This document shows, piece after piece, positions 55,238-64,000 of a stretch of 64,000 bases of DNA. The notes under the pieces were generated by a model. That model was not told the DNA's origin. It saw only the letters and a list, made by a program, of their open reading frames with translations, and did no database searches. The stretch is from Euglena gracilis (taxonomy: Eukaryota; Euglenida; Euglenophyceae; Euglenales). Made by a program: the position numbers and the translations under genes. Location of the stretch: the NCBI GenBank assembly GCA_039621445.1, contig CP154956.1, positions 70,654,412-70,718,411 on the forward strand, read 5' to 3'. How positions within the stretch are numbered: position 1 is the stretch's first letter; every line of letters begins with the position of its first letter.

Positions 55238-57660
55238 TGTTGCAGGGGCCCCCATAATGTAATCAGCCCACACCCCCAACCATTTATGTAGTTCCCCACT
55301 GCAGACACAGACCCTCCCCCATCATTCCAAAACAGGGTGAAAGCCTGTCGTTGAGCAGCCCTGTGGCATAGCCAGAGGTGACCCCCGTGATGGGGCAGCC
55401 AGAGATGTCCCCAGTGATGGGGCAGCAAGGGGAAGGACCCCAGTGATGTGGCGTGTGAAATCCCCAGACACATTACACCCAGGGGTGCCCCTTACAGAGC
55501 CCTGCAGGCCAGCATTCCCCTTTGGGTCAAGGCAGGAGTCGGCAGAGAGGTATTAAACCTGATAAGGGAAGGGGTTTGATCAAGGCAGAAAATTCCCAAC
55601 CAAGATGAGAAAAAGTTACAGATGCAAAATGCCCAACCACCAGGACCCCACCAACCATAACTTATTTTCGCGCATTTCAAAAGGACAAGCAATTTATGAT
55701 GCGACTGCCGGAACCAAAGTTTGCAAGAACACCAGGGGAAAATTAAAGAAAAATTTATTGGAGCATGGCAAAGTGCACAGGGGGGGGAGGGAAAAATGGC
55801 ATGCCAAGAGAAAAGCAATGGCCAGGGAAGACCCCCCCCCCAAGAGTCTGGGAAAGGAAATAAAGAAGGAGGAATGTAGTTGGCATGGAGTTCCCCCAGC
55901 AAAAAGAAATCGGGGTTTTCAGATCTTCCCCTCCCCCCTCAGATGTCCTTACCCCAAAAAGAAAGCTGACCCAGAAAATTCTGAGAGAATACGAATGTGC
56001 AGGGCAACATGCAAATCCCCCACAGGAGGCAAAACATTGTCCCTTATTTCAGCATTTCCAAAAAAAGGGGGAAAAACAAAGGAAATACTGATTTTAAATT
56101 GTCGACATTTAAATCTCCATTTCACTGCCAAGAAGTTCAGACCGGAACAAATGGGAAACAATCTTCCCATAAGAAAACGTTGGTTCTGTGGAAAATTGGA
56201 TCTGAGAAATGCTTATTTCACTTAAAGCTGCACAGCGGCCTGGAAAAACATGTTTGCATGCAAGTGGGGGAGGAAACTTGGCAATTTCAAGCTGCATGCG
56301 TTGGTATAAGCAGCCTGCCACAGATATTCATGACCCTCATGAGAGTCTGGGAAGGAAAATGGAGAAAGGAAGGTAAGGTAGTTTTCATCTACCTGGACGA
56401 CATTTTGCCCCCAGCAAAAAGACAGCAGCCCAACAACTGGCAGAAATGAAAAAAGACCCTTCACTGGCAGTTTTCAGATAAAATCTCCCCAAATCCTGTC
56501 TGGAACCCACACAGGAAAGAAAGGGCCAGTGGATCAGTTTGAAAACAGGCAAACTGGAAATTCCTCAGGAAAAACGAAATATCTTTAAGAAAGGAGCTAG
56601 GCAACGTGCTAACACCACAAAAAATTGAGCTGCAGAAAAATCAGTTCTATTGTGGGACAAGTCAGCAGCTATTTGGTCTCAACACCGTTTCTCAGAATTC
56701 TGACAGATCAACTTTGCAGAATGGTGGATGTGCACACAAAGTGGGGTTGGGACCACACCTTAACCATTCCCCAGGGAGTCAAGGATCAAATTGTGGAAGT
56801 AAAAGCATTTTTACAGCCAGGTGTTGGCAGGGAATTCCAATCCCAGGCCTCTCGGGAACTCTTCTCAGACAGCAGCCCCTGGGAATGGGTGGGGGGGGGT
56901 CTGGACAAAGATTCAGGCCAAACCAAAACAAACTATTGTGGACAGCCAGGTGCCTGTAAGTTATTAAACAAAATGGGGAGACAAAAAGCCATACCTAAAC
57001 TCCATCTTAAACCTCCTGCAGTATCATTGTCAGGAAAAGCAGATCAGTTTGCAGGTGGTTTGGGTTCCAACCCCGGAGCAATTGGCAGACTCCTTGGCCA
57101 GGGAGCAAAAGGACCCAGGGGTTTATACCCTAAAGCAGAACATCTTTCATCAATTTCTTCAATTTTTCAGAAAAGACATAACCCCAGAGGTGGACATGTT
57201 TTGCACACTCAGCAACAACAAATTCCCCAAGTTCGTTTGTGGATACCCCCACAAAAGGGCATTGCTGGTGGATGCCTTGAAGGCAGATTTCAGGGCCTCG
57301 CCCCAGTTTATGCAAACCCTCCCTGGAGCATCATTCCCCAGTGGGTTCAGAAAAATGTTACACCCACACCTAACTTGTCTGTTCAACGTACCCCACTGGA
57401 CTTCAACATCATGGTGGCGCCAATTGATGTCAATCAGGCAGCCAGGCAGCAAAGGTGGAATTAGGGCTGCTTGATTGTGTCAGGCAAATATCACAATCCC
57501 AGGAAGTTCCGATGTTCAGAATCGACACTGAGATAAAACATCTTGGAAATGTCAAAAGATACGACTTAGCCTTCAGGACATTGGGGGCCAATTGTAGCAC
57601 AAAGGGTTCCCCCTCAGGACTGTACAGTCCACAAGATGGCCGAGGCCATCCTTGATCTTG
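55238..57660 (+). pseudogene. Broken gag-RT-RNase H-recombinase of the old DIRS element
   Basis: Homologous throughout to the intact element but full of frameshifts and stops. Visible remnants: ILREYECAGQHANPP, VCMQVGEETWQFQAACVGIS, VVFIYLDDILPPAKRQQPNN (56388-56402 for YLDD), ILTDQLCRMVDVHTKWGWDH, LFSDSSPWEWVGGG, FVCGYPHKRALLVDAL, YANPPWSIIP, and the recombinase start LLDCVRQISQSQEVPM. It ends at the SINE insertion in the codons of AILDLAV. Confidence 0.88.
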
Positions 57661-57666
57661 CTGTTC

Positions 57667-58236
57667 TGTGGCCGGTTCGAGGCCGGCCAACTACCCCAAG
57701 CGAACGCGGGAGGACCACCTGGCTGTAATCGGGCGACAGCCCAGAGTCAAGACCGGAGAAGGCCCTGCAGGCGGCACGCCTTTTTATCGCCACCGGTACC
57801 CGAGTGGATCTGGCACTCGGTTGTGGTCCCAAAGATCCTGGTTCGAGCCCCGGCGGGTACCCCCACGGGGGCAAAAAGAAAGGCCCGACCGGAGAGAAAG
57901 AGAAATCCATCCTACGGCCCAGGAAACAGCCCTGGAACTGGTAGCAGATTTTGATTCCCGAGGAAGAGGGGTGTGGCCGGTTCGAGGCCGTCCAACTACC
58001 CCAGCCAACAGGGGCGGACCACCTGGCGGTAATCAGGCGATAGTGTCGAGACCGCAGAAGGCTGTGCAGGCAGCACGCCTTATTTTCGCCACCGGTACCC
58101 GAGTGGATCTGGCACTCGGTTGTGGTCCCAAAGATCCCGGTTCGAGTCCCGGCGGGTACCCCCACGTGGGCAAAAAGAAAGGCCCGACCGGAGAGAAAGA
58201 GAATTTGATCCTACGCCCCAGGCAACAGCCCTGGAA
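57667..58236 (+). mobile_element. tRNA-derived SINE, head-to-tail dimer
   Basis: Two related units, 57667-57970 and 57971-58236. Each holds a tRNA-like segment: GGTACCCGAGTGGATCTGGC ... GGTTCGAGYCCCGGCGGGTACC-type end, with an acceptor-like GGTACCC/GGGTACC pair and a perfect Pol III B box (GGTTCGAGTCC in unit 2). The A box is weaker. A CAAAAAGAAAGGCCCGACCG tail follows the tRNA part. The dimer is flanked by CTGTTC (57661-57666 and 58237-58242); the recombinase sequence resumes exactly after it, so this is an insertion with a 6-bp target duplication. The T stem has one mismatched pair, so it is not a functional tRNA gene. Confidence 0.85.
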
Positions 58237-58242
58237 CTGTTC

Positions 58243-58430
58243 ACAGCCTGAAAACTGCACGAAATGCATATGCAGCAGCTTTGTTACTTCCAGGGTTTGG
58301 TTCATTGAGGTTTTCCCTTCTTTTGTCTCCAATTACAACGTCTGCAAGTATGCCTATTTTTGAGACCTCACGTGCTTTCAGAGAACATCATCAGAAATTC
58401 AAAATCCCTCTCAGGACTGTCTGAAATGGT
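58243..58430 (+). pseudogene. Recombinase fragment after the SINE
   Basis: Continues the sequence broken at 57660 (TGCACGAAATGCATATGCAG matches the intact copy near 51870) through AGAACATCATCAGAAATTC. Homology ends near 58430; the catalytic HxxR...Y part is missing. Confidence 0.85.
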
Positions 58431-58549
58431 TTCACCTATTTTGCGGGCTTCTGGGTATAGTATATTATAGCCCACTGTGGAAAATGGGACTGGCAGGTTT
58501 CCTTGCCAAGCAAACCCATCCACCCAGTTTGGGTTTGCCCAAGGCACTT

Positions 58550-60402
58550 GGGGTTGGGTCCATGGGCATTCCAGGAAAACTCACCTGGAGGGTCTGCAAA
58601 GAGGGGGCCCCTGACCAGTCAAACCTGTGGGTGTAATAAGGCACAATTGAATTGATGGTTGGGGCCTGTGATTTGCATCCTTCTGGTGGCAAAAACAGCA
58701 AAAACCCACAAAACTAGGCAGTTGTGCTGGCATCAGAGGAGCTGTAACGGGTAATACCGTACAGAGCCTTCCGGGGTCTGCTCGTCTGCTTAGACGTTGA
58801 CTAAAAGCCGGGACCGGACGCTGCGACCGTGTAATAACGGTACAGGGGCCCTCCGCTGCCAGTTAGTGTAGGATCGAACCAATCTGCTACCAAGTGTACG
58901 TCTATTCCCAATTCCCTTTTCCCGATTCCCAAAAAGCCTTCTCTGTCTCCTTGGCGCACATACTTGGGAACTGAAAATCAGATTAACAGAAAAACCCCCA
59001 TTTTCCATCTTCCGAAGAAGCAAATCACAGAGCAATGCAGGGAGGACGGACTGGATATCCAATCCCGGCCCGGAGAAAAGGAAACAAACAAAGAAAAGGA
59101 ATACCACCTGTGGAGAGAGAAGGGGCACCCATTATCAAATCCTAATAGCATCTGCTTCCGTCCTATTGGGGTTGGGTCCATGGGCATTCCAGGAAAACTC
59201 ACCTGGAGGGTCTGGAAAGAGGGGGCCCCTGACCAGTCAAACCTGTGGGTGTAATAAGGCACAATTGAATTGATGGTTGGGGCCTGTGATTTGCATCTTT
59301 CTGGTGGCAAAAACAGCAAAAACCCACAAAACTAGGCAGTTGTGCTGGCATCAGAGGAGCTGTAACGGGTAATACCGTACAGAGCCTTCCGGGGTCTGCT
59401 CGTCTGCTTAGACGTTGACTAAAAGCCGGGACCGGACGCTGCGACCGTGTAATAACGGTACAGGGGCCCTCCGCTGCCAGTTAGTGTAGGATCGAACCAA
59501 TCTGCTACCAAGTGTACGTCTATTCCCAATTCCCCTTTCCCGATTCCCAAAAAGCCTTCTCTGTCGCCTTGGCGCACATACTTGGGAACTGAAAATCAGA
59601 TTAACAGAAAAACCCCCATTTTCCATCTTCCGAAGAAGCAAATCACAGAGCAATGCAGGGAGGACGGACTGGATATCCAATCCCGGCCCGGAGAAAAGGA
59701 AACAAACAAAGAAAAGGAATACCACCTGTGGAGAGAGAAGGGGCACCCATTATCAAATCCTAATAGCATCTGCTTCCGTCCTATTGGGGTTGGGTCCATG
59801 GGCATTCCAGGAAAACTCACCTGGAGGGTCTGGAAAGAGGGGGCCCCTGACCAGTCAAACCTGTGGGTGTAATAAGGCACAATTGAATTGATGGTTGGGG
59901 CCTGTGATTTGCATCTTTCTGGTGGCAAAAACAGCAAAAACCCACAAAACTAGGCAGTTGTGCTGGCATCAGAGGAGCTGTAACGGGTAATACCGTACAG
60001 AGCCTTCCGGGGTCTGCTCGTCTGCTTAGACGTTGACTAAAAGCCGGGACCGGACGCTGCGACCGTGTAATAACGGTACAGGGGCCCTCCGCTGCCAGTT
60101 AGTGTAGGATCGAACCAATCTGCTACCAAGTGTACGTCTATTCCCAATTCCCCTTTCCCGATTCCCAAAAAGCTTTCTCTGTCGCCTTGGCGCACATACT
60201 TGGGAACTGAAAATCAGATTAACAGAAAAACCCCCATTTTCCATCTTCCCAAGAAGCAAATTACAGAGCAATGCAGGGAGGACGGACTGGATATCCAATC
60301 CCGGCCCGGAGAAAAGGAAACAAACAAAGAAAAGGAATACCACCTGTGGAGAGAGAAGGGGCACCCATTATCAAATCCTAATAGCATCTGCTTCCGTCCT
60401 AA
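58550..60402 (+). repeat. 618-bp tandem repeat, three copies
   Basis: Landmarks recur with period 618: GTTGGGTCCATGGGCATTCC at 58553, 59171, 59789; CCGGGACCGGACGCTGCGAC at 58808, 59426, 60044. Copies differ by a handful of substitutions. The 112-113-codon frames on both strands are carried by the repeat, and I see no protein motif. It contains GTAATACCGTAC and GTAATAACGGTAC, imperfect palindromes. Part of its end (AATCCTAATAGCATCTGC) also lies at 37.4 kb. Confidence 0.95.
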
Positions 60403-60439
60403 CTCCCTCATCGGAAGTGGTCAGAAGCATACGCCTGGT

Positions 60440-60668
60440 ACACAGCCCCCCACCAAGCGACCATGTGAGATTCCGGAGGCTGGGCTACGACGATTCAGCT
60501 TCGCCAAGTGGTCGGAGGATGCTTAATCATTCCAACTCCAGCAACAAATGCATCCCCCTCGCACACACAAACACATCAGAACAGAACAGCCGGCAAGAAA
60601 ATCAGGACTTCACCTCACCATCTTCTTGTGATTCGCCCTCTTGGTCCATTCCTCACCCTTCCTGTGTC
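60440..60668 (+). repeat. Right terminus of the old DIRS element
   Basis: ACGATTCAGCTTCGCCAAG, CAGAACAGAACAGCCGGCAAG and CACCATCTTCTTGTG...CTTCCTGTGTCGTG correspond in order to the recombinase tail, common ITR and right extension of the intact element. Confidence 0.85.
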
Positions 60669-60689
60669 GTGTGTGTTTTACACCTGATG

Positions 60690-60957
60690 CCCTTTGCATG
60701 CTTCCAGCACGCAAATCAGCTTCCAACTTGCAATTTGTCTTGACTTGATCAGCTGCGGGCAAACCTCCCAATCAGATTGCACTACCAGATAAGTCCAAAG
60801 ACATCCAGGTAAGCCCAGGTAAACAGTGCACGTTTGTTGTCAGCTACACAGAAGTAGGTGGAATGAACTGAAATTAGTACTCTCTTTTTTTGAAATATGG
60901 AGTGCCACTGTCGGCAATAACAATTGCCAGGATCAATGAGTCACACTCCCCTCCTCG
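60690..60957 (+). repeat. Direct repeat G, left copy
   Basis: About 260 bp alignable with 62163-62415: TTCCAACTTGCAATTTGTCTTGACTTGA-like start, GGTAAACAGTGCACGTTTGTTG, TACACAGAAGTAG, CAATGAGTCACAC end. Roughly 80% identical by eye. Confidence 0.8.
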
Positions 60958-60969
60958 GAAAAAAATAAA

Positions 60970-61178
60970 ACTGCCTCCAAAATAACACCCCCACCAAAAT
61001 AACACCCCCCCAAAAAATAACACACCCTCCTCGGGGTCCGATTTCGAGCACCCCAAAAACACACACCCCTGTTTTCCTTTGGTTTTCCATGTAAAAATAC
61101 CCCCCCAAATAACACACACCCAACTGGGCCCAAGCTCGGGTGCCCAAATAACACACTGGTGGGGCGTGTTATTTTTGG
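60970..61178 (-). repeat. GTGTTATTTGGG repeat cluster, inverse copy
   Basis: Reads AAATAACACCCCC repeatedly on + with TTTGGTTTTCCATGTAAAAA in the middle, the exact inverse of the core at 21311-21336. Confidence 0.85.
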
Positions 61179-61204
61179 CGGCGGTTTGCCTGCAATTTTC
61201 TGTC

Positions 61205-61437
61205 GACTCAATTTTCAGGAACGGGTGCTGGCAACGCCCGTCCAAAACTTGGAGCCAGGACTGATGTACAGCAAAATTTCAGACGATCCCCAATTACAAT
61301 TCAAACAATCGTCGATCATCACGACCCCAATGTCCACGGTTCTTCACCAAGGCGAACTCAAAACCCAAAGGTTCGTCACCGTTAAGCGAACGCAGGCCTT
61401 TGAATTTCAGCAAGCCAAGCACAGCACACAGCAATGA
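61205..61437 (+). CDS. Small ORF of unknown function
   Basis: After CAATTTTCAG a frame reads ERVLATPVQNLEPGLMYSKI, then ITTPMSTVLHQGELKTQRFV and stops at 61437. No family is recognised and codon bias is weak. It lies between the two copies of direct repeat G, so it could be a relic of an element bounded by them. Confidence 0.2.
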
Positions 61438-62162
61438 CGGGCAATCAGTCCAAGAGGCACACAGTGATGTCGGTACGAATTAAAACGCAGCTTCAAGCGA
61501 TGATTACGTCACTGGGCCATCCAACACAGGAGGGGCGCACTGGTGGCAGCCAGATCGAGGGGTGGGGCTGGGCCACCCCATGACAGTTTGCTCACAAGTA
61601 ACCAAACCGCAACGCCAATGTCAAAAAGGAGGACTGGGCCACCAACCTTGAGGGGCACACTGGTCACATCAATGGGGGCGCACAAACAACACCAGAAAAC
61701 AAGTATGTCTGTCCTTGTCATCCAACTCAGCAGTCGTAAAACTCCTCCTCATCTGGACCACCGGTCCCATCAGAACTGCTTAAAACCTTCTGGACCCATC
61801 TCCTTCAAATCGTCGAGCCTCCGGCGGATAAAAATATCATATGTGACCTCAGGACCACACAGCTGGACAAAGACTTGACTGTGGCTTGTCTTCGACCAAG
61901 ATGATGAAAACAACATATTCAAACCTTTGGCATACTTCTGCAGGAAAAACATGACTTCCTTCCATCTCCTCTTCCAAAAAAAACACGAATATCAGCACTC
62001 ACATCTGGTGGAAGCTTCAATTTCAGCTAGATGTCATTCAGCATCTTCAATCTCACATTGCAATATATGTTGGCTTGAACACACTGGGGTACAGGGGACA
62101 CATTACGAGTGTCTTTTTGTTTCGCTGGCAACAAAAGTGGACTGTTTAGGTGTTTGCCCCCG
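61438..62162. other. No recognised gene between the G repeats
   Basis: GC-balanced DNA; ORF 61543-61878 has no motif. Confidence 0.45.
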
Positions 62163-62415
62163 GTCCCCTTTGCGTGCTTTCAGCAGTTTCCAACTTACAT
62201 TTTTTCTTGACTTGACGAGCTGCAGGCAAAATTTCCAATCAGAGTGCCCTTCCAGACAAGTCCAAAGTTTATACAGGTTAGCACAGGTAAACAGTGCACG
62301 TTTGTTGCCAGGTACACAGAAATAGATGCAATGAACTAAAATTAGGATTCTCTTTTTTTTAAACGAGGTAGTTCCACTGTCAATAATTACAATTTCCAGG
62401 ACCAATGACTCACAC
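62163..62415 (+). repeat. Direct repeat G, right copy
   Basis: Second copy of 60690-60957, same orientation. The pair could be the long terminal repeats of a decayed short element, but TG...CA ends, primer-binding site and target duplication are not evident. Confidence 0.75.
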
Positions 62416-62840
62416 GTGGTAGTCAGACGTTGCCAACTCGCCAGAGTTGGCCGCAGTGTCTCCGACTTGGCGACCGTGCTGTTGTCCTTTTCCCTGTGGG
62501 GGGGCCAGGGATGGATGGGAACCCCCTCGGTATTGTGGTAGGTGGTAAGGGGGGTCGCTGAGCTCTTTTCCCTTCAGGGTAAGAACGAAGCTTACCCTTG
62601 AGGGAAAACCCTCCCGCAGGGGCCACCAGGAGAACCGACGGATTATCACCATGATCCCGGCCCCATTCCCGATTTCAAATTTTTTTCTCAGTTGCGAGCG
62701 ACTGGTTTTCTAGTTTCTGAATCATCAGGGTTTGACCCACAACTCCCCGCCTGGCCCGAGTTGTTCACGCGCTGGGGCTTTAAACTGGGTAGGATCGGAC
62801 TGCCCCCCTTTTAACCCCACCTCCTTTGAACTCCGCCATT
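62416..62840. other. No recognised gene
   Basis: Contains a CTTACCCTTGAGGGAAAACC/TTTCCCTTCAGGGTAAG inverted pair (62566-62615). Confidence 0.45.
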
Positions 62841-62849
62841 TCAGCAAAA

Positions 62850-63268
62850 AAAAATGTCAATTTTTCAAAACTCTCAAAAAAAGAAGCCAAAATCAAAGGA
62901 AATGTCTCGACACCTACTTTAAAGCCCTTGGAACGCCACGTTCACTGGTATTTAAATTTCCACGCACCTCCCTGCCTAGCCTGAGATACGGCCGTTTTCG
63001 GCCAAGATGGCCGTTTTGTACACTTTCCCACCGTCCGACTTAGCGGGGTGGGAGGTCAAAAATTCAATGTTTTTAAAATGTGTCAAAAATGATGCAATAT
63101 CAAAGCAAACGTCCAAAGACCTCCATTAACTCCCCTGGAAATCTACACTTACTGGGCGTTTTATTTCCCCGCAACTCTGCACTTAGACCAAGGTACGACG
63201 TTTTTTTGACCAATTCGGCCCATTTTGTACACTATTTACGCCGTTTGACGTAGCCGTTTTCGGCCAAA
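62850..63268 (+). repeat. Two diverged tandem copies of a ~205-bp segment
   Basis: Parallel landmarks occur twice in order: TCAAAGGAAATGTC/TCAAAGCAAACGTC, CACTGGTATTTAAATTTCC/TACTGGGCGTTTTATTTCC, ATTTTGTACACT/GTTTTGTACACT and CGTCCGACTTAGC/CGTTTGACGTAGC. Confidence 0.75.
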
Positions 63269-64000
63269 AAAGATCGAAATAAAATAAAAAATGCCAAAAC
63301 AATTTTTTTTTGCCTCCCGGACCCAGAAAAACTGTTTTTGAGCCACGGAGCCCGAGATGTCTTGTACACCCTCAAGATCGACAAGGGAGGTAAGGACACC
63401 GAGGGCGAAGCACAAAGACATTACGAGACGAACCACCCACCCACATCAGAAAATTTGTCTTCAAACACCCTCGGTCAGCAGAAGATGGGGGCCACGGGGG
63501 CGCCCCCCCCAAGGATGGATGGCTTGGGGGGGATCGGACCCCGCCTTCTACCCCGAAACTGAGAGTGGGGGTCGAAAAATTACCGATTTCATGGACGGGC
63601 AAAGGGCCGGAAATCGGGTCGAAATCAGTCCAAATTACCGCATTTTTCTCTGAAAATCGATCCAAAAACGTTCATTTTTGGGGTCTTCTGAGCAATGTTT
63701 TTGGTGAAAACACCGAGATATCAAAAAACGGGCAACATGTCCAAAAGTGGGGAAAAGGGTTTTTTTTGCTCATTTTAGGCTCACAGCACCAGAGGAAAAT
63801 TTTCTGCTATTTTGGCACCTGTCAAGGAGGGGGGGGTGGAGGTCCGGACCCCACTCCCAACTTCTAGGGGGGGGGAGGGGGAGGGACGGGACCCACCCAT
63901 ACCACCTTACCCCCAGCGGGGGGGGGGGATGGTCGGGACAGGTTTTGAATAGTGCTGAGCTAATAGCGCGCAACTACCCATTCATTGACCCATCCATATA
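63269..64000. other. No recognised gene; DIRS-terminal-like word
   Basis: 63376-63412 (GACAAGGGAGGTAAGGACAC, then CGAGGGCGAAGCAC) resembles the DIRS right extension, possibly another terminus. 63780-63925 has C/G runs with GGTCCGGACCCC. Confidence 0.45.

Larger units (their letters stand above)
49546..60668 (+). mobile_element. Old DIRS-like retroelement, interrupted three times
   Basis: The + strand carries, in order, a gag fragment (49.7-50.68 kb), RT/RNase H and methyltransferase-like remnants (55.4-57.5 kb), recombinase pieces (57.5-58.43 kb) and a right terminus (60.44-60.67 kb) homologous to that of the intact element. It is split by the intact DIRS element (50681-55237), by a SINE dimer (57667-58242) and by a 618-bp tandem array. 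The gag sequence continues across the intact element: AGGCCCAAGATT on the left and GGGCCCCCATAATGTAATC on the right correspond to adjacent positions in the intact copy's gag (rc of about 54095-54160). The left limit is approximate. Confidence 0.8.

Noticed and set aside
57805-57880. A functional tRNA gene
   Set aside because: Acceptor pairing and B box are good, but the T stem has a mismatch, the anticodon arm does not pair and the unit is repeated with a SINE tail.
57784-58008. ORFs within the SINE that look like RAACTAF/GYPPGLEPGS repeats
   Set aside because: They are read from the tRNA-derived unit, with the same words in both units; not a gene.
58790-60411. 112-aa ORFs repeated every 618 bp on both strands
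   Set aside because: Open on both strands in the same tandem unit without any motif; could be coding but nothing supports it.

Overview
This is nuclear DNA from a eukaryote, probably a protist or alga with a large, repeat-rich genome; the species cannot be named from the window. The evidence is very short GC-rich exons (third codon positions almost all G or C) lost in multi-kilobase introns, a telomere-like TTAGGG motif inside a satellite, DIRS-type tyrosine-recombinase retroelements, a tRNA-derived SINE, hAT-like TIR elements and long (ATGT)n tracts. There are no bacterial-style operons, rRNA genes or CRISPR arrays. G or C homopolymers of 8 to 20 bases are everywhere, so single-base frameshifts beside them may be sequencing errors.

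Layout. 0.6-6.4 kb: two exon-like segments surround a large satellite block (three palindromic 43-bp-unit blocks and two arrays of a ~71-bp unit). 9.7-41.8 kb, + strand: one split gene of the DUF229 family (sulfatase / alkaline-phosphatase-like fold). Seven exons are recognised by family landmarks (metal-binding Asp near an SR motif, GPST segment, HFDHAHE, LLLSD, FDLH-like segment, Cys-rich C-terminus, stop at 41814), and a signal-peptide ORF at 9765 is a candidate first exon. Its introns hold hAT-like elements, diverged dispersed repeats, microsatellites and an ankyrin-repeat exon on the opposite strand (36.3-36.5 kb). 42-49 kb: repeats, a 1.4-kb very AT-rich island and a 430-bp (ATGT)n tract.

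49.5-60.7 kb is a nested transposon. An old, broken + strand DIRS-like element is interrupted inside its gag region by a nearly intact 4.56-kb DIRS element on the - strand (50681-55237). That element has inverted terminal repeats, an internal complementary region that joins both ends, RT/RNase H, a possible NPPW methyltransferase-like domain, and a tyrosine recombinase. The old element is also interrupted in its recombinase by a dimeric tRNA-derived SINE with a CTGTTC target duplication, and near its end by three copies of a 618-bp tandem repeat. 60.7-64 kb holds direct and dispersed repeats and no recognised gene.

The window is therefore one host gene diluted over about 30 kb by mobile DNA, followed by a cluster of layered retroelement insertions whose relative order can be read.
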